A stretch of DNA of 64,000 bases from NCBI GenBank assembly GCA_006176705.1, contig QRFJ01004177.1:1-64000 (forward strand). Direction: 5' to 3'. Position 1 is the first letter of the stretch. Each line of letters opens with the position of its first letter. Below are positions 22,134 to 35,275 of the stretch, one piece after another. Source of the DNA: Cocos nucifera (lineage: Eukaryota > Streptophyta > Magnoliopsida > Arecales > Arecaceae). Both the position numbers and the translations under genes were made by a program. The notes under the pieces were generated by a model. That model ran no database searches, was not told the DNA's origin, and saw only the letters and a program-made list of their open reading frames with translations.

Positions 22134-24391
22134 TGAAGGAAAATCCTAATTTTCTGGATCAGGTTCGTTCAGATCTGATAGGATTAAGAGATATATTTTA
22201 ATTTTTATTTTTGATCTAGATTAGATCTGGGATATTTCAGATCTGATCTTTATTATTTTAATAACTAAAATAAAATCTAGATAAATTAAATCAAATTTAA
22301 TTTACCTTGATGTAGGGTAATCCTATTACCCATTGATGATCCTGTAAGCAGCGGAAGATTCTGAATCTAGCCATGCAAGTGCCTGGCCTCTATCGGTATC
22401 TACTCAGATTGGATCTGGAGATCCTCTTCTTCTCTATCATGTCTTTAAAAATTAGATCTGGATCTGATTTGGAGGATCTTCAAAATACCTTTCAAAGATG
22501 AGCATTGTCCTTTGCAGCAGCGCAGCCTTCTAGCTTTCTATCGCCTTTCTCTCATCTGGATTGCACCAACTTGGATCCCAAACTCCTTTGGGCATGGAGA
22601 GGAGAGGGAAAAGATGGACTTGGCATGGAGGAGGAGAGGAGAGGCAGCCTTAGGGCTTGGGATTTTCAATTGATTTTAAATGCTCCTTGAGTTGGGCGCA
22701 AGGTCATATTTATAGACTATGCGTGATCCAACTTCTCTTCTTCCCAACCAATCACAATCCTTTATGAAATCAGATCTAAATCTGATGGGTGGAAAAAGAG
22801 TCCCTTGGATTCCTTCTTAGATGGTGGCTAAGATCAGTCAAACTTGGTTCTTAGGAGAAGTCTAATTGAAATCCAAAAAGGAGATGGAGTCCCTGTCCAA
22901 CAGAAACTCCTGGGCGCCTCCAGCTTGGGCACATGCCAAGGGTGGCATGCGCCCTCCTCCTTTCCAGATTTTGGTAGGGAGACACGCCCACACCAGCTCT
23001 CCAATAGGTGCATGACACATGGACAGTCAAAGTATCATTGGTCAACATTTGACCAGTTAAAGGTCAACTTTTGACCAAAGTCAAAGGACGAGAAATGATA
23101 GGTGATAAAAAATGGTAGGTATTGTCTTACAAAATAAGACAACCCTTTTCTAATTTGAACAGGCTCCGGTCAGACCAAGTGAAGGCCTCTGATCAAGCAT
23201 AAACTTCTTTAGCTCAGTCAGGACAACTATTTATGATAATAAAAGAAGAACGTTAGGTTCAATCGAGTGCTAGCATGATTTTCTTGAACCTAATTGAATC
23301 TCATTCAGATCAATTGAACTGGATCAGTTCAATTGATGATCACCAGATTCAAACCCTTATTTGTGTGACCTAGTTAGGTTCAGTTCTGTATGGTAATGGG
23401 ATATGTCATGATCTCTATCATCGACATCATCGAAACTCCTTTCGATGGATCAGAACTCTTCTGATTCGAACAGCTAGAATGATCGATCATCTAAATCATT
23501 CTAATTGCTCCCAAAATCCACCAGTGACACCTAGCAGTATATGGTGGCAACCCATCAGAGCTGAATGCGAACCTCTTGGTGCAGCTACCTGTGTGATTAA
23601 GTTCTTCTATCTTGAGCCCCGATCAGATTAGGGTTTAGGTGAACTCGTCAAACCCTAGTCTCTGTCATATGATGTAATCATTCGATTCAAGTCCGATGTG
23701 AAAACCTAAATAGAAACTCTTTCTATTATTTCACTCTGCCATGGCCATGGGCTTCTGGACTTGATTCTCATGATCATCATAGGGCTGCTCCTCTACCACC
23801 GAGGTAGATAGATTCCATCTTGATGCAATCCAGTTCCTACAATGAACATGTCATAGCCAACATACACCTCAGGGTTCCGTATGGCTAGGAGACCGAGTAA
23901 TGGTGTAGTCAAACTATAACACCCTCAAGGTGAACTATCGATGCACCTCAGGTCAAAGAACCTAGACACACCACTACAGCATCGAGTCAGTCATTGACGA
24001 GAAGGTAGACTTCCTAATGACTACTCGAGGTGGTCACGCTCAGTGCCCTCGTTCTCTAACGAGTACCTATACTCTGCTCCAGTGTCTCCACACCATAGAC
24101 TCAAGACTCATCTACTAAAGAGAAGCAATTGTACACCATCCTTTTGGATCAATCACCATCCTCATGATGATCCTATGGTCGGGAGCATTTTATGAGTTAA
24201 TAATGGTTATTCATGTCTTAAATTTTCAACTCTTGAAAATATGAATTATCATTACCATTAACTCAAAGGATGTATCACAGACACTAAATACACATATGTG
24301 ATAGAAAATAATTTATTTTATTGATAATAGTCAAAATTATAATTTTGCCCTTAGAAGCCAATTCGGACTTCTAGGGCACATATATCTAACA
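22134..24391 (-). repeat. A2 3' LTR, 2258 bp
   Basis: It starts TGAAGGAAAATCC and ends CTAACA, followed by the reversed polypurine tract ATCTCCCACTTG. The TATA box is at 22707-22714 on the minus strand and the W-box cluster at about 23020-23085. Confidence 0.92.
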
Positions 24392-24399
24392 ATCTCCCA

Positions 24400-24694
24400 C
24401 TTGCCCTAAAGCTAATTAGCTACAAGTCTAGGTCCCATCTTCTCAAGGTGGGCTTCGATCTTCTGCTAGCCTAATTGCTTTATTGCTTTATTAGCGGGTC
24501 TGCCACATTGTCTGTGGAGTCGACTCTCTTGACCTCGACATAATCCTTCTCGAGGTAATCATGGATGAGGTGGTATCGCCGCTCAATATGCTTGGATTTT
24601 TGGTGAGACCTCGTCTCCTTAGCAAGGGCTATGGCGCCATTGTTGTCGCAGTACGGAGGAATGGCATTTGATGGCATTACTCCAATTTCTGTAG
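24400..24694 (-). pseudogene. A2 RNase H C-terminal remnant
   Basis: On the minus strand this covers the last part of pol: IGVMPSNAIP, CDNNGAIALAKE, HQKSKHIERRYH and VKRVDSTDNVADPL. It is cut near 24694 within the EIGVMPS segment and joined to leader sequence, so RT, integrase, protease and gag are gone. The C-terminal few residues are also altered. Confidence 0.85.
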
Positions 24695-25088
24695 CAAAAT
24701 TAATGATTTCTAGTGGGTGGTGCGGTCTCACCAATTGACTCATCACCTCACCTAATAGTTATTGGTGATGGGTTAGCCAATGAGTGAACAACTCTTGTTC
24801 AATGATTCTCTAATCATGGTGCACCCAAACTTGGTCTCTAATTCATGAATCTCACCATATCCAGAATATTGATCCATTCCTTAGTTAAGTCAGACCCACC
24901 ATTTGCACAGACTGAATTTCTAATTGAGTCTCTCACCGTATCCAAAATATTGAGCCCAACTCATCCTCCAGCCCATAGTGTCCAATGCCTAATAGACATG
25001 GTTGCATCTTCCCAGCATAATTGAGCCACTGCATCCAGCTGAGAACAATCAACCTTGGAAAGGGCTCGCACAACTATAATGATGGAAG
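24695..25088 (-). other. A2 leader, left part
   Basis: This matches the A4 leader from 53631 onwards (GATTTCTAGTGGGTGGTGCGG and further). It ends with GGAAG at 25084-25088, the left copy of the A3 target-site duplication. Confidence 0.85.
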
Positions 25089-27374
25089 TGAAGGAAAATC
25101 CAGATTTCTCGAACTAGGTTCGTTCAGATCTGATCAGATCAAGAGATATATTTCAAAAATTTTTTTTTTCTTTGATCCTAATTAGAGCTGGAATGTTTTA
25201 GATTTGATTCTTATTATTTTAATAATTAAAATAAATTTAGATAAATTAAATCAAATTTAATTTATCTTGAAGTGGGCAATCTTGTTATCCGATGATGATC
25301 CTGTGAGTAGCGGAAGGTTCTGGATCTAGCCATGCAAGTGCCTGGCCTCTATCGGTATCCACTCAGGCTAAATCTAGAGATCCTCTTCTTCTCTATCATA
25401 TCTCCAAAAATTAGATCTGGATCTGATCTGGAGGATCTTCAAAACTCCTTTTGAAGATCAGCAGTCGTCCTTTGCAGCGCAGCCTTCTAGCTTTCATCGC
25501 CTTTCTCTCATCTGGATTGCACCAACCAAAATCCAAAACCTCTTTTGGATGTGGAGAGGAGAGGGAGAAGGTGGTTTGGCATGGAGGAGGAGGAGGAGAG
25601 GCAGCCTTGGGGCATGGAGAATTGTGATTTCAATCTTAATTTGAGTTGGGCGCAGGGTCTTATTTATAGACTAAGCGTGATCCAACTCCTCTTCTTCCCA
25701 ACCAATCACAACTCTTTGTGAAATCAGATCTAAATCTGATTGGTGGGAATAGAGTCCCCTGGATTCCTCCTTAGAGGGTGCCTAAGACCAGTCAAAGTTG
25801 GTTCTTAGGAGAACTCTAATTGGAATCCAAAAAGGAGATGGAGTCCCTGTCCAACAGGGACTCCTGGGCGCCTCCAACTTGGGCACACGCCAAGGGTGGC
25901 GTGCGCCCTCCTCCTTGCCAGGTTCTGGCAGGGGGACAAGGCCCCCACCAGCTCTCCAATAGGTGCATGACACATGTGGTCAAAAGTCAAAGTGTCAATG
26001 GTCAATGTTTGACCAGTCAAAGGTAGACTTTTGACCAAAGTCAAAGAACAAGAAATGGCAGGTGACCAAAAATGGCAGGTAATGTCTTACAAAATAAGAC
26101 AACCTTTTCTGACTTGGACAACCTCCAGTCAGACCATATGAAGGCCTCTGATTGAGCACAAACTCCTTTGGCTCAGTCAGGACAACTTATTTATGATAGT
26201 AAAAGAAGAACGTTAGGTTCAATCGAGTGCTAGCACGATTTTCCTTGAACCTAATTGAATCTCATTCAGATCAATTGAACTAGATCAGTTCAATTGATGA
26301 TCACCAGATTCAAACCCTTGTTTGTGTGACCCAGTTAGGTTCAGTTCTGTATGGTAATGGGATATGTCATGATCTCTATCATCGACATCATCGAAACTCC
26401 TTTCGATGGATCAGAACTCTTCTGATTCGAACAGCTAGAATGATCGATCATCTAAATCATTCTAATTGCTCCCAAAATCCACCAGTGACACCTAGCAGTA
26501 TATGGTGGCAACCCATCAGAGCTGAATGCGAACCTCTTGGTGCAGCTACCTGTGTGATTAAGTTCTTCTATCTTGAGCCCCGATCAGATTAGGGTTAAGG
26601 TGAACTCGTCAAACCTAGTCTCTGTCATATGATGTAATCATTCGATTCGAGTCCAATGTGAAAATCTAAATAGAAACTCTTTCTATTATTTCACTCTGCC
26701 ATGGCCATGGGACTTCTGGACTTGATTCTCATGATCATCATAGGGCTGCTCCTCTACCACCGAGGTAGATAGATTCCATCTTGATGCAATCCAGTTCCTA
26801 CAATGAACATGCTATAGCCAACATACACCTCAGGGTTCCATATGGCTAGGAGACCGAGTAATGGTGTAGTCAAACTATAACACCCTCAAGGTGAACTGCC
26901 GATGCATGCACCTCAGGTCAAAGAACCAGACACACTACTGCAGCATCGAGTCAGTCATTGACGAGAAGGTAGACTTCCTAATGACTACTCGAGGTGGTCA
27001 CGCTCAGTGCCCTCGTTCTCTAACGAGTACCTGTACTCTCGCTCCGGTGTCTCCACACCGTAGACTCAAGACTCATCTACTAAAGAGAAGCGATTGTACA
27101 CCAACCTTCCGGATCAATCACCATCCTCGTGATGATCCTATGGTCGGGAGCATTTTATGAGTTAATAATGATTATTCATGTCTTAAATTTTCAACTCTTG
27201 AAAATATGAATTATCATTACCATTAACTCAAAGGATGTATCACAGACACTAAATACACATATGTGATAGAAAATAAACCATTTTATTGATTATTAGTCAA
27301 AATTATAATTTTGCCCCTAGAAGTGTATTACAAGTGTCAGCCAATTCTGGCTTCTAGGGCACATATATCTAACA
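25089..27374 (-). repeat. A3 3' LTR, 2286 bp
   Basis: TGAAGG...CTAACA, followed by the reversed polypurine tract. The TATA box is at 25661-25668 and the W-box cluster at about 25975-26045. The flank ACTAAGCGTG after the TATA box is shared with the LTR piece at 32222. Confidence 0.92.
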
Positions 27375-27388
27375 ATCTCCCACTTGTC

Positions 27389-30300
27389 CTAAAGCCAATT
27401 GGCTACAAGTCTAAGTCCCATCTTCTCAAGGTGGGCTTCGATCTTCTGCTGGCCCAACGGCTTTGTAAGTGGGTCTGCCACATTATCTGTGGAGTTGACT
27501 CTCTTGACCTCGACGTAACCCTTCTCGAGGTAATCGCGGATGAGGTGGTATCGCCGCTCAATGTGCTTGGATTTCTGGTGAGACCTCGGCTCCTTAGCAA
27601 GGGCTATGGCGCCATTGTTGTCACAGTATAGAGGAATGGCATCTGATGGCATTACTCCAATTTCTGCAGCAAACTTCTTGTACCAGAATGCTTCCTTCGC
27701 AGCCTCTGATGCAGCGATATATTCTGCTTCCATGGTGGAATCTGCTATCACAGTTTGCTTGGAACTCTTCCAGCTGACAGCACCACCATTGCACACAAAC
27801 AGACTCCAGATGTCGACTTTCGATCATCTATATCGGACATGAAATCCGAGTCTGTGTATCCCTGGACTTGGAGTTCTCCATTACCAAAGACCAACATCAT
27901 ATCCTTAGTTCTTCTCAAGTACTTAAGGATACATTTCACAGAAGTCCAGTGTTCTTCACCTGGATTTGACTGATATCTGCTTGTGACACTCACAGCATGG
28001 GCTATATCAGGTCGTGTACATAGCATGGCATACATGAGGCTCCCTATTGCAGAAGCATAAGGGATCTTGCTCATGCGTTCTATTTCCTCAGGTGTGCTGG
28101 GGCACATCTTCTTGGAAAGATGAATACCATGTCTGAAGGGTATTAATCCCCTCTTAGAGTTTTCCATACTAAACCTCTTTAGTACTTCCTCTATGTACAT
28201 CTTCTGTGAAAGTCCTAGCATCCTATTCGGTCTATCCCTATAGACCTTAATTCCTAGAATAAAGGATGCTTCACCTAGGTCTTTCATGGAGAATTCCTTG
28301 GACAACCACATCTTGACTGATGTCAACATGGGAATATCATTCCCAATAAGGAGGATGTCATCCACGTACAATACGAGGAAGACAACAGCGCTCCCACTGA
28401 CCCTTTTTGAAAACACATGGTTCCTCTTCATTTTTGATGAAACCAAACTTTTTGATCACATCATTGAAACGAGTGTTCCAGCTCCGAGATGCTTGCTTAA
28501 GTCCATATATGGACCTTTGCAGCTTGCAAACCTTGTGATCAGTATCACTGGATGTGAAACCTAGCGGCTGTTCCATATAGATATCTTCCTCAAGATATCC
28601 ATTTAAGAATGCCGTTTTCACGTCCATTTGCCATATTTCATAATCGAAATAGGCTGCAATGGCAAGCAATGTGCGGATGGATTTTAGCATAGCCTACTGG
28701 GGAAAAGGTATCCTGATAGTCAATGCCTTCGCGTTGACTATAACCTTTTGCCACCTAGTCTAGCCTTGAATGTCTCCACATTCCCATCTGCACCAATCTT
28801 TCTCTTGAAGATCCATTTACACCCAATAGGTACTATACCTTCTGGTGGATCTACCAAGGTCCAGACTTGGTTTGAGTGCATCGAGTCAATTTCTGACTTG
28901 CATTGCCTCTAGCCATTTCTCGGAGTCGATATCTGATATCGCCTCGTTGTAGGTTTTGGGATCATCACCATGAGCACCATTACCTATGAGGAACATTTTC
29001 CTCTACTTCCTCTGAAATAATACCTAAGTATCTTTCAGGGGGATGGGAAAACTCTTTCCGATCTACGAGGTGGAGGAGGTAGTGTTCTTATTGGCTCAAC
29101 CTGATTTGGTTCCAACTTGGTCCTTAGCTCGTTCTACTTGTGAGACTTTCTCATCAAGCTTAATCTGCTTTCCAATGCCGCTATCTTGAATAAACTATTT
29201 TTCAAGAAAGATGGCATGTCGACTCACAATCACATTGTGGTCTTCTGGAATGTAGAAATAGTATCCTAATGACTCTTTAGGATATCCTATGAATCGAGCT
29301 CTAAAGGACCTAAACTCTAACTTGTCCGCTTGTTGTCTTTTGACATGAGCCGGACAACCCCAAATTCTGAGATGACTCAGACTTGGTTTCTTACCGTGCC
29401 ATATCTCATACGGTGTGGTAGGAACGGTTTTAGAGGGAACCCTATTCAGTAGATAAATTGAAGTTAACAATGAAGTGTCCCCAAAGAAAATCAGGGAGGT
29501 CTGTGAAGCTCATCATGGATCGAACCATATCCAATAGAGTCCGATTTCTCCATTCTGAAACCCCGTTGAGTTGAGGTGTTCCTGGTGGAGTCCATTGAGA
29601 GACTATGCCATTTTCCTTGAGATAGTCTAGGAATTCCCGGCTAAGGTATTCACCTCCTCGATCTGATCGAAGAACCTTAATGGGTTTTTCAGTTTTGTTT
29701 TTCTACTTCATGTCTGAATTCTTTGAACTTTTCAAAAGCTTCAGACTTGTGTCTCATAAGATACACATACCCATACCTAGACAGATCATCGGTAAAGGTA
29801 ATGAAGTAGACAAAATTGCCTCTAGCCGGCACATCAAATGGGCCGCACACATCAGTATGTACTAGGGCAAGGAGATCTGTGGCCCTCTCCCCATGTCCAA
29901 CAAAAGGGAGTTTAGTCATTTTGCCTTGAAGACAAGATTCACAAGTTGGATATGACTCAAAAGTCAATGGACTCAATAGCCCATTTTTCTCCAATTTGTT
30001 GATCCTATCTTCTGCTATATGACCTAATCTCAGGTGCCATAGATATCTGTCGTTTGGACTATCCCTAGGTCGTTTGGCATTCACGTTTTGCTCGATAGTT
30101 AGAACAGGTACATCAATATGTAGCTGATAAAGACCATTAATAAGGAAACCATTTGCAATTTTATTTCTTTCATAAAGAATGTTACAATGGTCCTTAAAGA
30201 AGGTGATCACATAACCTTCTTGTGCTAAGCATGAAACAGAAATCAAATTCCTGCTAGCTGCAGGCACATAATAACAGTCTTTTCAAAACTAAGTCTAAAC

Positions 30301-30505
30301 CAGATGGTAATCGAAGAGGGTATGTTCCCACGGCTACTGCAGCAACTCTTGCTCCATTACCGATGCGTAGGATCATGTCTCCATCCCTCAGCCTCCTGCT
30401 ATCCTCAAGACCCTGCATAGAAGTGCACAGATGAGCACTAGAACCAGAGTCAAGCACCCAACTGGATGCAGAAGAAACCGTAAGGTTAGACTCAATAACG
30501 AGCAT
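27389..30505 (-). pseudogene. A3 pol polyprotein, broken
   Basis: The minus strand holds, from 30505 down, protease (DSGSS near 30450), GAG-pre-integrase, integrase (about 29860 to 29195), RT (YVDD at 28357-28368) and RNase H, ending NWL-stop at 27389. RNase H is complete in content, including the MEAEYIAASEA and CDNNGA motifs. It is broken by the in-frame TAG at 29195-29197, single-base changes near 28405, 28700, 28900, 29000 and 30285, and the RNase H frameshift near 27806 that A1 shares. The long RT-RNase H frame runs from 28446 to 27748. Confidence 0.92.
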
Positions 30506-30977
30506 ACCTCCAGAAGGACCTTCCTTCTTGTTCTTCAGGGTGGCCAGGTAAGTAGGGCAGTTCCGCTTCCAATGGCCGTCGCTGTTGCAATGGAAACACT
30601 TTCCTTTGCCATCGGCCTTTCTTCTTCGGTTCTGCCTTCTTCTTCTTTGATCCTTCCACCTTTTGCTTTTTCACAGACTTCTTTTTCTTTCCATAAGACT
30701 TTCTTTTGGAAGAAGTCCGTTCCATAGCAAGAACTGAGCCTTTAGAACCTTTCATAGAAAGCTCAGCGGTAACCAGCATATTCATTAACTCGGCCAAGGA
30801 ATTTTGAAGTTTATGCATGTGGTAATTCATGATGAATTGCCCATATGCATCAGTCAAGGATTGCAGAATAATATCGTTCTGCAGATCCAAGTCCAACTTC
30901 ACACCGAGCTTCTCAAGCTCTTCCATGTCCTTGATCATTGTCAGACAGTGATCTTGGACTGACTGCCCATCAGAGTT
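30506..30977 (-). pseudogene. A3 gag, C-terminal part
   Basis: Residues from DGQSVQDHCLTMIKDM through EELEKLGVKLDLDLQND to the lysine-rich segment and the zinc knuckle (CFHCNSDGHWKRNC, about 30560-30600) are visible. The knuckle is in another frame from the preceding lysine-rich part because of a length change in the A-rich run near 30625. The N-terminal half of gag is missing at the 30977 junction. Confidence 0.85.
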
Positions 30978-32221
30978 CTTAGGGCACATATACTCTAAGC
31001 ACATCTCTACTGTCCTAAAAGCCCAATTGGCTACAAGTCCTACCCATCTTCTTAAGGTGGCTTTGATCTTCATTGCCGCCAATGCTTTGTAAGTGCCGGT
31101 CTGCCACATTATCTGTGGAGTTCAACCCTCTGACCTCCGAACGTAACCCTTCCTCGATGTAGTATATGGATGAGTTGTAGCCTGATCATGTGTCTTGGAT
31201 TTTTGGTGAGACTTCGCTCCTTAGCTAGGGTATGCCAGCCATTGTTGTCGTATACAGAGGAATGGCCCTGTGCATTACTTCAATTTTTGTAGCAAACTTC
31301 TTTGTCCAGAAATCTTCCTTTCGTAGCCTCTAATGCAGCGATATATTCTGCTCCTATGGTGGAAATTCTACTATCACATTTCTTGACACCTCTTTCAGCT
31401 GACAGCAACCACCATAAGCATAAACAGACTCCTAGAATGTCGACATTTCGATCGACTCATAACGGACATTGGAAATCGAGTTCTGTGATCCCTGGACTTG
31501 GGTTCTCCATTACAAGATAACACATACCCATTAGTTCTTCTCAAGTACTTAAGGATACATTTCACAGAAACCAGTGTTCTTCATCTGGATTTGACCTGAT
31601 ATCTACTTGTGACACTCACACATTGGACTATATCAGGTCTGTGACATAGCATGGCATACATGAGGCTCCTATTGCAGAAGCATAAGGGATTCTTGCTCAT
31701 GCGTTCTATTTCCTCAGGTTGTGCTAGGCACATCTTCTGAAAGATGAATACCATGTCTGAAGGTATAATCCCCTCTTTAGAGTTTTCCATTACTAACCTC
31801 TTTAGACTTCTATGTACATCTTCTGTGAAAGTCCTAGCATCCTTTCGGTCTATCCTATAGATCTTAATTCCTAGAATAAAGGATGCTTCACCTAGTCTTT
31901 CATGGAGAATTCCTTGGACAATCAATATTTGACTTTGTCATCATGGGAAATCATTCCCAATAAGAGGATGTCATCCACGTACAATACGAGGAAGACAACA
32001 GTGCTCCCACTGATTTTGAAGACACACGGTTCCTCTCATTTTGATGAACTAAAAATGTTTTGACACCATCATGAAATTGGGTGTTCCGGCTCCTAAGATG
32101 CTTGTCTTAAGCCATATAATTGGCTCTTTGCAAGCCTATCAAACTCTTGATGATCAGCTAATCATTGGAATTGAAATTCTACGCGGTGTCCATATGAATC
32201 TCTTCCTCAGAATCGACTCGC
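30978..32221 (-). pseudogene. Duplicate RNase H-RT segment of A3, very rich in indels
   Basis: An LTR-end stub at about 30980-31001 is followed by polypurine tract, RNase H and RT text in the same order as 27361-28580. Single-base losses or gains occur every few dozen bases, and the YVDD region (about 31970-31985) is still readable. RT continues to about 32215 with poor quality and then joins LTR sequence. The high indel load, unlike the neighbouring parts, suggests either an old copy or an uncorrected assembly segment. Confidence 0.75.
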
Positions 32222-33936
32222 GGATGCGGTCTTATTTATAGACTAAGCGTGATCCAACTCCTCTTCTTCCCAACCAATCATAACTCTTTGTGAAATCAGA
32301 TCTAAATCTGATTGGTGGGAATAGAGTCCCCTGGATTCCTCCTTAGATGGCACCTAAGATCAGTCAAAGTTGGTTCTTAGGAGAACTCTAATCGGAATCC
32401 AAAAAGGAGATGGAGTCCCTATCCAACAGGGACTCCTGGGCGCCTCCAGCTTGGGCACACGCCAAGGGTGGCATGCGCCCTTCTCCTTGCTAGGTTCTGG
32501 TAGAGGGACAAGCCCCCACCAGCCCTCCAATAGGTGCGTGACATATGGACAGAAGTCAAAGTATCAATGGTCAACGATTGACCAGTCAAAGGTTAACTTT
32601 TGACCAAAGTCAAAGGATGAGAAATGGCAGGTGACCAAAAATGGCAGATAATGTCTGACAAAATAGGAAAATCTTTTCTGACTTAGATAAGCTCCAGTTA
32701 GAGCAAATGAAGGCCTCTGATCGAGCACAAACTCCTTTGGCTCAGTCAGGACAACTATTTATGATAGTAAAAGAAGAACGTTAGGTTCAATCGAGTGCTA
32801 GCACGATTTTCTTGAACCTAATTGAATCTCATTCAGATCAATTGAACTAGATTAGTTCAATTGATGATCACCAGATTCAAACCCTTGTTTGTGTGACCCA
32901 GTTAGGTTCAGTTCTGTATGGTAATGGGATATGTCATGATCTCTATCATTGACATCATCGAAACTCCTTTCGATGGATCAGGACTCTTCTGATTCGAACA
33001 GCTAGAATGATCGATCATCTAAATCATTCTAATTGCTCCCAAAATCTACCAGTGACACCTAGCAGTATATGGTGGCAACCCATCAGAGCTGAATGCGAAC
33101 CTCTTGGTGCAGCTACCTGTGTGATTAAGTTCTTTTATCTTGAGCCCCGATCAGATTAGGATTAAGGTGAACTCGTCAAACCCTAGTCTCTGTCATATGA
33201 TGTAATCATTCGATTTCAAGTCCGATGTGAAAAGCTAAATAGAAATACTTTCTATTATTTTACTCTGCCATGGCCATGGACTTCTGGACTTGATTCTCAT
33301 GATCATCATAGGGCTGCTTCTCTACCACCGAGGTAGATAGATTCCATCTTGATGCTATCCAGTTCCTACAATGAACATGCTATAGCCAATATACACCTCA
33401 GGATTTCGAATGGCTAGGAGATCGAGTAATGGTGTAGTCAAACTATAACACCCTCAAGGTAAACTATCGATGCACCTCAGGTCAAAGAACCAGACACACT
33501 ACTGCAGCATCGAGTCAGTCATTGACGAGAAGGTAGACTTTCTAATGACTACTCGAGGTGGTCACGCTCAGTGCCCTCATTCTCTAATGAGTACCTATAC
33601 TCTCGCTCTGGTGTCTCCACACCGTAGACTCAAGACTCATCCACTAAAGAAAAGTGATTATACACCAATCTTCTAGATCAATCACCATCCTCATGATGAT
33701 CCACTGGTCGAAAGCATTTATGAGTTAATAATAATTATTCATGTCTTAAATTTTCAACTCTTGAAAATATGAATTATCATTACCATTAACTCAAAGGATG
33801 TGTCATAGACACTAAATACACATATGTGATAGAAAATAACCCATGTTATTGATTATAGTCAAAATTATAATTTTGCCCCTAGAGGTGTATTACAAGTGTC
33901 AGCCAATTCTAGCTTCTAGGATACATATATCTAACA
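32222..33936 (-). repeat. A3 5' LTR, truncated, about 1715 bp
   Basis: It begins a few bases before the TATA box (32233-32240) and runs to CTAACA at 33936. The R and U5 part and the primer-site end are missing. The W-box cluster lies at about 32550-32625. Confidence 0.87.
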
Positions 33937-33941
33937 GGAAG

Positions 33942-35260
33942 ACCTTAGACTTAATCTTTTCTGAGGAAGAATTGATTTAGGTCTCATTAAACTAGACTTA
34001 TCATAGTCATAATAATTATGACTAACCTAGTGGCATGGGTTAGCTCAGATTATTGACCACTTCAAATTAGAACAGAGTCGACAAATATGGTCAGGTAAGT
34101 AAGATCGGCGGAAGGGATATGCTATTAACTCGTACAAGAACGCATTCAGGTCGAGTAGCTCCCAATTAAAAATCAGTCGGTCATATGTGCCAAACTTACC
34201 TTAGACATCAAATTGTTGAGCCAGAATTAATTGGGTTAGCCTACAATCCAGACTCTAACCTCTGAGCCTAATAAGGTCTTGCTTGATCGTGACTCAATCT
34301 TGACCCAGACTTAATCCTATTAGGCTGGTCAATTTAAGCATTGTTGATCCCATCTAACCAACTCTTGATTCGGTTTGATCAACCGCTTAGACCTAATTGA
34401 GCTACCCAAGCCCGAACCCAGTATTATGAATATGTCTTAGATCTAAAATTCTCAATTTTAGACCTAATTAATATTCCATAATCTTAATTTTTAATTAAGT
34501 AGGGTTCATAAACAAAATATGCACAATAAATCCTAGGATTTCAGGATCTAGGGTTTTGCAGAAAGTAAGTTTTGGATTTCTGATTAAGGATGAACGTGCA
34601 GCACCCCTACACGTCATAAGAACACCCCATCAGATGGAAGGAGAGGGCCTTTAAACCCTTCTTCATTCTTATGATCGGACGGCCAAGAGGAACGCCTTAA
34701 TCAGGAACATGTAATACTACAAAATAGTTTTAGATCTATATCATATATCTCATATACAGATTAGATCTAATCATGGCATATTTTGCATACATCTCATGTA
34801 TCGAATCATGCATATTTTTAGATCTAAATTATCTCATAATAATCTAAAAAATTAGATTTAAATTGATCTAATCAAAATAAATTCTAATCTAGATAACTTA
34901 TGTAGAACTATTCTACAACTAGTCTAGACATGCATCAATCATATCTCATATGATGTTTAAAATTAAATAATTTTTATTTACTATTTTTTAGATATTATTA
35001 TAATAATTATAATATCAAAAAATAAAAATAAATAGATCTAAAATATGATTTAATCAAATTAAATTATAAACATGCAAGACTATTCTATAGAACTATTCTA
35101 TTTTAGAACTAGTCATGCATATTTTCTAATCTTAGATCCAAATTATTTAATTTTAATTTTTTTCTAATTTTAGATCTGATCACATCTCATGTGACATTTA
35201 AAATCATTTATTTTCTAATTAGAATAAATTTAAAATCAGATCTAAATACTTTAGAACCTT
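33942..35260 (-). other. A2 leader, right part
   Basis: This continues the leader interrupted at 25088 (ACCTTAGACTTAATCTTTTC onwards) and parallels A4 54016-55343. It is AT-rich and has no supported gene. Confidence 0.85.
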
Positions 35261-35273
35261 GGCTCTGATATCA
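35261..35273 (-). promoter_or_regulatory. A2 primer-binding site
   Basis: The minus strand reads TGATATCAGAGCC, the Met-tRNA type with one change, two bases from the LTR. Confidence 0.8.
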
Positions 35274-35275
35274 AT

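Larger units (their letters stand above)
25089..33936 (-). mobile_element. A3: family A copia element inserted in the A2 leader
   Basis: It is flanked by GGAAG (25084-25088 and 33937-33941), a perfect 5-bp duplication. The order is 3' LTR, RNase H to gag (27389-30977), a short LTR-end stub, a second, heavily corrupted RNase H-RT segment, then a truncated 5' LTR (32222-33936). The leader, primer site, start of gag and first 600 bp of the 5' LTR (plus-strand reading) are missing. Confidence 0.88.

Noticed and set aside
22505..22690. Short ORF near the LTR transcription start (also at 35645)
   Set aside because: It is on the strand opposite to the LTR transcript, changes among copies and has no homology I recognise.
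30492..31109. A 205-codon frame fusing RNase H-like start to gag
   Set aside because: It crosses the 30977-31001 junction and mixes frames. It is a chance fusion of two element fragments.
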